NCBI GenBank assembly: GCA_933228675.1
Contig: OW121743.1
Coordinates: 14,839,224 to 14,903,223 of the forward strand
Direction of reading: 5' to 3'
Length of the DNA stretch: 64,000 nt
Origin: Stomorhina lunata
Lineage: Eukaryota > Arthropoda > Insecta > Diptera > Rhiniidae
Shown: positions 52,801-62,685 of the stretch, one piece after another
Layout of the letters: each line of letters begins with the position of its first letter
How positions within the stretch are numbered: the stretch's first letter is position 1
Made by a program: the position numbers and the translations under genes
The notes under the pieces: model-generated
Told to the model about the DNA's origin: nothing
What the model saw: only the letters and a program-made list of their open reading frames with translations
Database searches by the model: none

Positions 52801-52833
52801 TTAGTATTAGTATTAGTATTAGTATTAGTATTA
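43818..52833 (+). repeat. TTAGTA hexamer satellite, about 1,500 copies, 9.0 kb
   Basis: From 43861 to 52800 every 60-base line reads identically, so I see no substitution or indel over about 8.9 kb. Only the edges vary (TAATAGTATAAGTA on the left; TTATTGGAATTAG on the right). On the minus strand the unit reads AATACT, giving a 3,043-codon open frame of alternating Asn and Thr (43746-52877), which is an artefact. The purity suggests very recent expansion or strong homogenisation; copy number may also be affected by assembly. Confidence 0.98.
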
Positions 52834-54139
52834 TTGGAATTAGTATTCAATTCTAATTGTTTTTGGTTTATTTCCATTCTTTATGTTATTTTAGACAATT
52901 AAGTTCTAGGTATCCTTAGTTAAGGTCCTTTATTGTATTGAGTATGACAAATCTAACCCTCATTTTCATGTATTCATACATATAGAGAAGTGATTAAAAC
53001 CTAATTTGGATGCTGCTGTTATTGCTAAATAACCAAGCTCCCTTGTTTCGATATAAATTAATGCGATACGAATATAAAACAACCGCAACAAGGACTAACT
53101 ATAATGATAAATTATGGAAAGCAACTTATACATACATCTAAATAAATTTACAGACGCAATAGGGAGTAGGCACCAGAAGTAGAGATAATGTATAGGGTTG
53201 GAAGGAAAAGGCCTTTAAAAAAAATATTTCTTAATATTCCACTTGAGTTAATTTTAAGTACGCGAGAGTCCTGTTGCTAATGGCCTCGTTTGCTCTAGTA
53301 AACGCATTATTTATTGTTGACAAAATTACATGTTATCGACAAGTAATTTCTACTTTATCCTTTAGCATGTAATTGTTTACAGCAAACGATAAATACTAGA
53401 TACAGGCACTAACATTCATGGACTCTCAAAACACACATACACATAATCAAGCACGCTCGCATATAAAACAAAATTATAACATGGCGTTTACTTGATAGAA
53501 CAAAATATTTGTAATATCGAATATACTCTATACATACATATAATATTTAATAACAAGTATACGCCATCATGTCTTTCCAATACCACCATCATTAGCTCCA
53601 TCATCTTGGTCCTCTTTGCCTTAAGACACTTTCCCATTATGTTTTAGTCCTGTTTCTGATTGTTTCTTTATCTATTTGCTTTTGTTGTGGAATATTGAAA
53701 CATAAAACCAACATAATTTGCATAAATTATCTCAGCTCCTTAGGAGAACCTTTAGCAACCACTAATCACAGCTTAACTATCTCTTATAAAAGACATTAGG
53801 AAATTCGTTATTGATTTATTAGTTAAACTTGAGTGGAATAAAAATTTGTAATAGGAAAATCATGAAATTTAAATTGAATACAAATTAAGGATTTTTTTGA
53901 TATCAAAAAGTATTTATACTCCAAAATGTTTACGCCACTCAAGTATATTTAGCTGCTCTTTTAACTTTTTTGATTGGAAGATTAAGGCAAGAATTTAATT
54001 AAATAAATAATTCAGTTAAATAAAGAAAAGTCTTAAACATTAATATTACAAATACAAAAGGATTTAAAGCTCTTGTGGAAAATTACAATGAATATTTAAA
54101 AACCCACTTGCATTTACCTAAAGATTAAGAATTATATTT
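52834..54139. other. non-repeated AT-rich DNA, no gene seen
   Basis: No open frame of interest, RNA gene or repeat is recognised. Short CA-rich text lies near 53430-53450. Confidence 0.6.
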
Positions 54140-56552
54140 AAAATGTTGACGAAAGGTCAATATTTTCTAGAGAAAAAATTACGAAAGATCAAGTTTTTCT
54201 AGAGAAAAATGGCGAAAGGTCAAGTTTTTCTTGAGCAAAATGGCGAAAGGTCAAGTTTTCTAGGAAAAAATTACGAAGGTACACCTTTATCTGGAGACAA
54301 AGCCTTTGGACTAAGTTTTCTATAAAAAAAATTGCCCTTAGCTAAATTTTCTATAAAGGAAATGCCTTAGGCAATGCTTTCAATAGAAAAGTTGCCTTTT
54401 GGGATAAGTTTTTTATAGTAGTTGCCTTTGAACTCAGTTTTCTCAGAAACGTTGTCTTGGGCTAAGTTAATTATAATAAAGTTGATTTTGGGTTAAGTTT
54501 TTTATAGAAAAGTTGCCTTTGGTTAAATTTTCTATAGAAAAGTTGCAATTGGGCTCAGTTTTCTATAGAAAAGTTGCCTTATGGCTCAGTTTCTATAGAA
54601 AAGTTGCCTTTGGGCTAAGCTATCTATATAAAAGTTGCCATATGACTCAGTTTTCTATAGAAAATTTACCCTTGTGCTTAGTTTTCTATAGAAAAGTGGC
54701 CTTGTTTTCTATAGAAAAGTCGCCCTTGGGCTCAGTTGTCTATAGACAACCCAGTTTTTTGTAGAAAAGTTTATTGAGCTCAGTTTTCTATAGAAAATTT
54801 ACCTTTGAGCTAAGTTTTCTATAGAAAAGTTGCTTTTGGGCTCGGTTTTCTATAGAAGAGTTACTCTTGGGCTTAGTTTTCTACAGAAAAGTTGCCTTTG
54901 AGCTCAATGTTTTATAGAAAAGTTGCCTTGGGCTTAGTTTTCTATATAAAGGTTGCCTCTGGGATCAGCTTTATATGGAAAAGATTGCCTTAGGCTTAGC
55001 TTTTCTATAGAAAAGTACGTCTTGGGTAAAGTTTCCTATACAAAAATTTGTATTGGGCTCAGTTCGTTCTAGAAAAGTTGCCCTTGGGCTCAGTTTTCTA
55101 AAGAAAGGTTGGCAGCTTGCTCAGTTGTCTATGCAAAAGTTGCCCTTTGGCTCAGTTTCTATAGAAAAGTTTCCCTTGGGCTAAGTTTTCTATAGAAAAG
55201 TTGCCCTTGGGCTCGTTTTTTATAGAAAAGTTGCCCTTGGGCTAAGTTTTCTATAGAAAAGTTGCCATATGGCTCAGTTTCTATAGAAAAGTTGCCTTTG
55301 GGCTAAGCTTTCTATAGAAAAGTTGCCATATGACTCAGTTTTCTATAGAAAAGTTACCCTTGTGCTTAGTTTTCTATAGAAAAGTGGCCTTGTTTTCTAT
55401 AGAAAAGTCGCCCTTGGGCTCAGTTTCTATAGAAAAGTTTTCTATAGAAATGTTGCCCTTGGGCTAAGTTTTCTATAGAAAAGTTGCCATAGGGCTCAGT
55501 TTTCTATAGAAAAGTTGCCCTTGGGCTCAGTTTCTATAAAACAGTTAACTTGGGCCTAAGTTTTCTATAGAAAAGTTGCCCTTGGGCTCAGTTTCTTATC
55601 TTGGGATAATTTTTCTATAGAAAAGTTGCCATAAGGCTAAGTTTTCTATAGAAAAGTTGTTCTTTTGCTTAGTTTTCTATAGAAAAGTTGCCCTTGGGCT
55701 TAGTTTTCTATAAAAAAGTTGACCTAGGGCTCAGTTTTCTATAGAAAAAATGTCCTTGGACTCAGTTTTCTATATAAAAGATGTCATAGGGCTCATTTTT
55801 TTATAGAAAAATTTCCCTTGGGATCAGTTTTCTATAAAAAAAAGTTACCCTTGGGCTTAGTTTTCTATAAAAAAAGTTGTCCTTTGGTTCAGTTTTCTAT
55901 ACAAAAGTTTCCTTTGGGCTCAGATTTCTGTTAAAAGTTGCCCTTGGCTCAGTTTCAATAGAAGTTTTGCCCTTGATATAAGTTTTCTATAGAAAAGTTG
56001 CCGTATTGCTAAGTTTTCTATAGAAAAGTTGCCCTTGTGCTAAGTTTTCTATATAAAAATGGCCCTTGGGCTTAGTTTTCTATAGAAAAGTTGCCCTTGG
56101 GCTTAGTTTTCTATAGAAAAGTTGCCCTTGGGCTTAGTTTTCTATAGAAAAGTTGCCCTTGGGCTTAGTTGTCTATAGAAAAGTTGCCCTTGGGCTTAGT
56201 TTTCTATAGAAAAGTTGCCCTTTGGTTCAGTTTACTATAGAAAAGTTTCCTTTGGGCTCAGATTTCTGTTAAAAGTTGCCCTTGGGCTCAGTTTTTTTTA
56301 TAGAAAAGTTGCCTTGGGCTCAGTTTCCTATAGAAAAGAAACCCTTAGGCTCAGTTTTCTATAGAAAAATTGCCTTGGGCTTAGTTTACTATAATAAAGT
56401 ATCTTTTGGGTTATGTTTTTTCATAGAAAAGTTGCCTTTAGACAAATTTGCTATACAAAAGTTGCCCTTGGGCTCAGTTTTCTATAGAAAAGTAGCCCTT
56501 GTGCTCAGTTTTCTATAGAAAAGATGCCCTTGGTCTCAGTTTTCTATAACAT
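54140..56552 (+). repeat. 31-bp satellite E, about 77 units
   Basis: The unit is TTTTCTATAGAAAA plus GTTGCCCTTGGGCTCAG, with TTAG and TAAG forms at the linker end. The left edge (54140-54300) is degenerate and uses TTTTCTAGAGAAAA with GGCGAAAGGTCAAG. A block of about 150 bp with idiosyncratic units (a TATGACTCAG unit and a shortened GTGGCCTTG unit) occurs at 54566-54735 and again 688 bp later. Short positive frames here are artefacts. Confidence 0.95.
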
Positions 56553-57640
56553 GTTAAGGTTATATTAAATGTATTATTTAAATTATATTTTGGACAATGC
56601 TTTTTCTACTGTTTCTATTTGTTAAACTGGTATCAAAACCACCTGTTGGTTAGAAATTTTGTTGTTTTACAAGGGAAAGAAAAATGTGAAATTTTGAACT
56701 CTAGATCATTAACAATTTTGCGAAAATTTGTCAAAATGAAGCATAACATATCCTCACATATTCATCATGTCTATGTGTGAGTACAAGCATATGTGTGTAT
56801 GCATGTAAACATTTTTCATATATAAATATATGCACGCACAACTTTACATTCATATACGTTTCCTGTGCTGGGCTTCTTCAATTTATACTCTTCTTATTTA
56901 AGCAGGAAAAACATGCATTTAAGAATATGAAAAATGAATTATGATGAACATCTCTTCAGGATCTTCACATTTCATAACCTTAATGTTCTCTACACAAAGT
57001 TCAAAATACTTTGCTTTTTGTCTGCACTTAGAAGGAAAGACATGCAAACACCCTTCTTCTAATACACACACAAAGGGAAAACATAATTTAACGGATTCAT
57101 TGTTTTTCATCTCTTAACACTTCACAAACTCTCCTATATAGAGGAAAACACACAAACACTCACATTTAACGTATTAAGGTTGTCTCTCCACATACATGTA
57201 TTGGTTTATCCTTAATCTAACTTTATTTGTTTGTTTATTTTTATATTTTTGTTGATTTTTATATTAATTTTATGTTTGAGTTTGTGCGGAGATTTCCTTT
57301 CACATTTTACGGATTTATGACTGATTTATGATATCAAATATAATAAAATCGAAATCATGAAAAATGATTTGTTAAAGAATTTGTAAGAAATAAATTTTAT
57401 ATTTATTTTCATCGCAATTACATGCGAAGAAAACAACAAAAATATAAATTTTACAAACTTATTACTAAAAAGATTAGGAATTTTATTGTTTGCCCTAAAT
57501 CAGGGCAATAAAAAGGATTTAATTATTTCTATGAAGGAAAATGAGTTTCAGAAATAATTCAACTGTAAAGACGAAACAATTTAAAATTAAAAAAAAAAAA
57601 TAAATGCTTTAAACAAATGATGTGGAAGGAGTAAAGTATG
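56553..57640. other. AT-rich spacer with one candidate small cysteine-rich frame
   Basis: The spacer holds a TG/CA-rich patch (about 56770-56810) and the minus-strand frame 56919-57110 listed separately. Nothing else is seen. Confidence 0.55.
56919..57110 (-). CDS. candidate six-cysteine small frame, unrecognised
   Basis: This 63-codon frame starts at ATG and has six cysteines at residues 10, 15, 21, 29, 39 and 48, a spacing of C-x4-C-x5-C-x7-C-x9-C-x8-C. Surrounding residues are mixed and not low in complexity, unlike other frames in this window. The pattern is loosely reminiscent of the Kazal-like and other small disulfide-rich secreted proteins of flies, but no signal peptide precedes it and I cannot assign a family. 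A CTCTATATAG tract about 25 bases upstream of the ATG could be a splice acceptor, in which case this would be an internal or terminal exon; an in-frame TAA lies just before the ATG. It may equally be chance or a decayed exon. Confidence 0.22.
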   Translation of the reverse strand: MKNNESVKLCFPFVCVLEEGCLHVFPSKCRQKAKYFELCVENIKVMKCEDPEEMFIIIHFSYS

Positions 57641-58172
57641 AAACACAATTGGAACGAACGACCAATTTTTCGGAACGAATATTCGTCGTTAGAAATAGAA
57701 CATATGGGTTTATATGAAAGTGCTCACAATAGATGCGTACGACGAAATTCGTTGTGCGTATCGAATAGTGCGATAGGTTTATTTCTATTTCATACGCAGA
57801 CGAACGACGATTAAACTGGTTTAGAGTGGCTGTATTTCTATTTCTGTTCTAAAATATTAGAAATTATATGTGTTTTTGTAAAATATGGTCACCTTATAAA
57901 TTGTAAACAAAAAAAATTATTTCAAATAAAATTAATTAAATATTTTCTTTTTGTGAAAAAATTAACGAATAAAGTAAAAAAAAATTGCAAATGTCGTGAG
58001 TGCGCGATATGTACGAAAGTGTGTGTAATTTGTGCTAATGAAAAATAAACAAAAATGGCGTCAGCAACGTTTATTCGTCCCAAATGTGTTCAATGGACGA
58101 ATATACAAGACGAATTTTTAAAATCGAATTCGTCGTGCTGGACGAAATTAGTCATTCGTCCCAATTGTGTTT
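57641..58172 (+). mobile_element. MITE-like element with 18-bp terminal inverted repeats
   Basis: AAACACAATTGGAACGAA (57641-57658) and TTCGTCCCAATTGTGTTT (58155-58172) are reverse complements with one mismatch. The interior is rich in ACGAA/TTCGT motifs and repeats the terminal text subterminally (TTCGTCCCAAATGTGTT near 58073). The length of about 530 bp, AT richness and lack of transposase fit a non-autonomous DNA transposon. No clear target-site duplication is visible, because array F begins directly at its right edge. Confidence 0.7.
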
Positions 58173-58222
58173 CTACCTTAAAGAAAACTAGACGATACGA
58201 AAAGTTTTCTAAGGAAAACTGA
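58055..58222 (+). CDS. short frame starting inside the MITE-like element
   Basis: An ATG in good context (ACAAAAATGGCG) opens 55 codons that run through the right terminal repeat and into the first units of array F. The start and mixed composition (residues 1-42) are reminiscent of the first exon of a transposon protein retained in a deletion derivative. After residue 42 the frame is satellite. I recognise no domain. It is more likely a vestige of a parental element than a functional gene. Confidence 0.15.
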   Translation: MASATFIRPKCVQWTNIQDEFLKSNSSCWTKLVIRPNCVSTLKKTRRYEKFSKEN

Positions 58223-60735
58223 ACGATATGCAAAGTTTTCTAAACAAAACTGGACGATAGGCGAAATTCTTTAAAGAAAACTGGACGATAGGTAAAGTTT
58301 TCTGAAGAAAAATGGACGACAGGCAAAATTTTTTAAAGAAAACTGTACGATAGGCAAAGTTTTCTGAAGAAAACTGGACGATAGGCAAACTTTACTGAAG
58401 AAAACTGGATGATAGGCAAAGTTTTCTAAAGAAAACTGGACGATAGGCAAAGTTTTCTAAAGAAAACTGGACGATAGGCAAAGTTTTCTATAGAAAAGTT
58501 GACGATAGTAAGTTTTCTATAGTAAAGTTGACGATAGTCTAAGTTTCCTACAGAAAAGTTGACGATAGTATAAGTTTTCTATAGAATAGTTGACGATAGT
58601 CTAAGTTTTCTATAGAAAAGTTGACGATAGTCATAATTTTTTATAGAAAAGTTGACTATAGTCTAAGTTTTCTATAGGAAAGTTGACGATAGTCTAAGAT
58701 TTCTATAAAAAAGTTAACGATAGTCTAAGTTTTCTATAGAAAAGTTGACTATAGTCTAAGTTTTCTATAGAAAAGTTGACTATAGTCTAAGTTTTCTATA
58801 GAAAAGTTGACTATAGTCAAAGTTTTCTATAGAAAAGTTGACTATAGTCAAAGTTTTCTACAGAAAAGTTGACGATAGTCTAAGTTTTCTATAGAAAAGA
58901 TGACGATAGTCTAAGTTTTTTGTAGAAAAGTTGACGACAGTCTAAGTTTTCTGTAGAAAAGTTGACGATAGTCTAAGTTTTCTATAAAAAAGTTGACGAT
59001 AGTATAAGTTTTCTATAGAAAAGTTGACGATAGTACAAGTTTTCTATAAAAAAGTTGATGATAGTCTAAGTTTTCTATAGAAAAGTTGGCGATAGGCAAA
59101 GTTTTCTATAGAAAAGTTAGCGACAGGCAAAGTTTTCTATAGAAAAGTTGGCGATAGGCAAAGTTTTCTATAGAAAAGTTGGCGATAGGCAAAGTTTTCT
59201 ATAGAAAAGTTGGCGATAGGCAAAGTCTTCTATAGAAAAGTTGGCGATAGGCAAAGTTTTCTATAGAAAAGTTGGCGATAGGCAAAGTTTTCTATAGAAA
59301 AGTTGGCGATAGGCAAAGTTTTCTATAGAAAAGTTGGCGATAGTCTAAGTTTTCTATAGAAAAGTTGATGATAATCTAAGTTTTCTATAGAAAAGTTGAC
59401 GATAGTATAAGTTTTCTAGAGAAAAGTTGACAAAAGACTAAGTTTGCTATAGAAAAGTTGACGATAGTCTAAGTTTTCTATAGAAAAGTTGACGAAAGTC
59501 TAAGTTTTCTATAGAAAAGTTGAAGATAATCTAAGTTTTCGATAGAAAAGTTGACGATAGTAAAAATGTTCTATAAAAAAGTTGATGACAGTCTAAATTT
59601 TCTATAGAAAAGTTGACGATAGTCAAATTTTTCTATAGAAAGGTTTAAGATAGTCTAAGTTTTCTATAGAAAAGATGGCGATAGTCTAAATTTTCTATAG
59701 AAAAGTTGACTATAATGTAAATTTTCTATAGAAAAGTTGATGATAGTCTAAGTTTTCTATAGAAAAGTTGACGATAGTCTAAGTTTTCTATAGAAAAGTT
59801 GACAATAGTTTAAGTTTTCTATAGAAAAGTTGACGATAGTCTTAGTTTTCTATAAAAATGTTGACTATAGTCTTAGTTTTCTTAGAAAAGTTGACAGTAG
59901 TCGATGTTTTTTATAAAAAAGTTGACGATAGTCTCAGTTTTCTATAGAAAAGTTGACAATAGTCTAAGTTTTCTTTAGAAAAGTTGAAGATAGTCATAGT
60001 TTTTTACAGAAAAGTTGAAGATAGTCATAGTTTTCTATAGAAAAGTTGACGATAGTCATAGTTTTTTATAGAAAAGTTGACGATAATCATAGTTTTCTAT
60101 AGAAAAGTTGACGATAGTCATAGTTTTCTATAGAAAAGTTGACGATAGTCATAGTTTTCTATAGAAAAGTTGACGATAGTCATAGTTTTCTATAGAAAAG
60201 TTAACGAAAGTCATAGTTTTCTATAGAAAAGTTGACGATAGTCATAGTTTTCTATAGAAAAGTTGACGATAGTCATAGTTTTCTATAGAAAAGTTGACGT
60301 AGTCATAGTGTTCTATAGAAAAGTTGACGATAGTCATAGTTTTCTATAGAAAAGTTGACGATAGTCATAATTTTCTATAGAAAAGTTGACGATAGTCGTA
60401 GTTTTCTATAGAAAAGTTGACGATAGTCATAGTTTTCTATAGAAAAGTTGACGATAGCCATAGTTTTCTATAGAAAAGTTGACGATAGTCATAGTTTTCT
60501 ATACAAAAGATGACGATAGTCATAGTTTTCTATACAAAAGATGACGATAGTCATAGTTTTCTATAGAAAAATTGACGATAGTCATAGTTTTCTATAGAAA
60601 AGTTGGCAATAGTAAAAGTTTTCTATATAAAAGTTGACGATTGTCATAGTTTCTATAGATAAGTTGACGATAGTCAAAGTTTTCTATACAAAAGTTAATA
60701 AGGGTCAAATTTTCTATAGAAATGTTAACAATATT
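58173..60735 (+). repeat. 31-bp satellite F, about 82 units
   Basis: The unit is TTTTCTATAGAAAA plus a 17-base linker beginning GTTGACGATAG. Linker ends come in zones. GCAAAG occurs at about 58200-58490 (with a TTTTCTAAAGAAAA core) and again at 59085-59335. TCTAAG occurs at 58500-59080 and 59340-59980, and TCATAG at 59990-60600. Neighbouring units are more alike than distant ones. The right end carries GTTGACGATAGTCAAAG, which is 16 of 17 identical to the reverse complement of units in array G. Confidence 0.96.
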
Positions 60736-61834
60736 TTTTTATTCGAAAATATATTGAAGAAAATACAGTATGTCAGTATAATATATTGTCCCTTAAACGA
60801 AACCCAATTTAAATTTCCTTTAGTTTCAAGGATATTGTGATATATTTGATCTTTCGTTTAGTTTCTTTCTGTTTTGTTATTTAAAATTTGTCAAGATTTT
60901 GAAACAAAATACAAAAAAAAATGCCACCATAAATAATAGTAAAAACCCCTAAAATAAACTTTCATTTTTCTTAAGACAGTTTTTCATTTTTTCTTTCAAT
61001 TTTTTTTTAACACTTGCTTTGTTCTGGAAAAGTTTTCAAGCGAAAATAAAAATGTGTGAAAAGTGTGAAAAGCGAGAATGAGATGAAAAAAAAACGTAAT
61101 TTGTTTCGGTTATTTTCTTCTAGACAATTGTGAAATTGTGAACAATAAATGTTAAGAAAAATTTATTTATGAAAAAGCAGAGCTCAACTTGTGAAAAGTT
61201 TAATAAGTTTAAGAGTGTAAATGATGTATGATTTATGACAAGTTTTACTTTAATTTTAATTCTAGTTCTTAGGAGCTTTTGTCGTTCTCTTGGCCATGAA
61301 AGTGAATGCACAGGAAAATTCTCAACAATAGAAAGTTTTTCCGATTTATGTTTTTTTTTTCAAGTAAGTCGAGGAGAAAGAAAATTCAGTTAATCTCAAT
61401 TATTTGAAATGTCGTACTTTGTTTATCCTCAGCTGACCCTCGTTGTCTGCGAAATGGCAAAAACTTTTCATTTCACTTGTCACCGTTTGAAATTTAAGAA
61501 AATTTCTTTTTTATTTCATTGTTGTTAATTGTAATGATAAGTTTTGTGGTTAAGTAGCAAAAATGTCAAGGATATTTCTCAAGAAATATTTAGGATTTAT
61601 GCACACGCAACCACAGAATTTAATTTATATTATAATAAATACAAGTCATGAAAATGAAGTGTCATAAAGTTATATTAAAGTTGAAATTATTCACAAAAAT
61701 AACATTAATTTTGCAAAGGTGGACAGTAATGAAAGCTAAAAGTAACAAAACTTCTAAGACATTCAATATCGCTCGAAAGCTTAATAAGAAAAAGTCTAAG
61801 TTAATATAGCAAACTCAACCAAATTCCTTTTATA
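60736..61834. other. loop between inverted arrays F and G, non-repeated
   Basis: The loop is AT-rich with runs of A and T. A short possible signal-peptide exon at 61266-61331 is listed separately. No transposase motif is seen. Confidence 0.55.
61266..61331 (+). CDS. candidate signal-peptide-like terminal exon
   Basis: A pyrimidine-rich tract ending in TTCTAG (to 61265) is followed by a frame encoding FLGAFVVLLAMKVNAQ and six more residues, then TAG at 61329. The hydrophobic run followed by a small-residue N-A-Q site looks like the C-terminal half of a secretory signal peptide with a cleavage site after Ala. The frame is closed by a stop exactly at the putative acceptor, as expected of an intron boundary. 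If real, it would be the last exon of a tiny secreted peptide or a decayed secreted gene. I found no matching first exon. The frame is so short that chance is a serious alternative. Confidence 0.18.
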   Translation, partial: FLGAFVVLLAMKVNAQENSQQ

Positions 61835-62685
61835 ATAGAAAAGTTTGGTTATAGTCAACTTTTCTATAGAAAAGTTTGACTATAATCAACTTTTCAAAAG
61901 AAAAGTTTGACCATAGACAACTTATCTAAAGAAAAGTTTGACTATAGTCAACTTTTTATAGAAGAGTTCTTCTTTTTTATAGAAAAAATTGACTGTAGTC
62001 AACTTTTCTATAGGAAAATTTAACTATATTCAAATTTTCTATATAAAAGTTTGAAAAATAGTCAACTTTTCTATAGAAAAGTTTGACCATCATCAACTTT
62101 TCTATACAAAAGTTTGACACCCATCTAATTTTTTATAGAAAAATTTGACCATCATCAACTTTTCTATAGAAAAGTTTGACTATCATTAATATTTCTATAG
62201 AAAAGTTTGACTATCATCAACTTTTCTATAGAAAAGTTTAACTACTATCAACTTTTCTACAGAAAAAATTTTCCAATAATCAACTTTTCTATAGAAAGGT
62301 TTGACTATCATTAACTTTTCTATAGAAAAGTTTGACTATCATAAACTTTTCTATAGAAAACTTTGACTATCATCAACTTTTCTATAGAAAAGTTTGGCTA
62401 TCATCAACATTTCTATAGAAAAGTTTGACTATCATCAACTTTCTATAGAAAAGTTTGACTATCATCAACTTTTCTATAGAAAAGTTTGACTGTTATCAAC
62501 TTTTCTTTAAAAAAGTGTGATTATCATCAACTTTTCTATAGAAAAGTTTGACTATCATCAACTTTTCTATAGAAAAGTTTAACTATCATCAACTTTTCTA
62601 TAGAAAAATTTGACTATCATCAACTTTTCTATAGAAAAGTTTGACTATCGTCAACTTTTCTATAAAAAACTTTGACTATCGTCAA
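61835..62685 (-). repeat. 31-bp satellite G, inverted relative of F, about 27 units
   Basis: The unit is TTTTCTATAGAAAA plus GTTTGACTATCATCAAC. The reverse complement of the linker, GTTGATGATAGTCAAAC, matches F's GTTGACGATAGTCTAAG at 14 of 17 positions, and the last G units (TATCGTCAAC) match F more closely still. The left edge is degenerate (61835-62050). The array is interrupted at about 62685 by a retrotransposon fragment. Confidence 0.95.

Larger units (their letters stand above)
58173..62685. mobile_element. candidate Foldback-like structure: arm F, loop, arm G
   Basis: Two arrays of the same 31-bp satellite face each other in opposite orientation (F 58173-60735 and G 61835-62685) around about 1.1 kb of non-repeated DNA. 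Long inverted arms made of tandem 31-bp and shorter repeats around a loop are the described layout of Drosophila Foldback elements. Arms here are unequal, and the right arm is cut by a Jockey-like insertion. No transposase is seen. Membership in a Foldback family is inference from architecture only. Confidence 0.4.

Noticed and set aside
43818..52833. Telomeric or interstitial telomere repeat
   Set aside because: TTAGTA is not the arthropod TTAGG unit, flies lack telomerase repeats, and the array is flanked on both sides by ordinary sequence.
43746..52877. A 3,043-codon open frame of alternating Asn and Thr
   Set aside because: It is the minus-strand reading of a perfect AATACT hexamer array. 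A hexamer without stops stays open for any length, and the non-repeat ends are only about 15-20 codons with no domain.
37206..62685. CRISPR-like arrays (constant palindrome separated by variable 17-base linkers)
   Set aside because: Within an array the linkers are the same apart from drift, the period is fixed, and the context is eukaryotic. They are tandem satellites and not spacer arrays.
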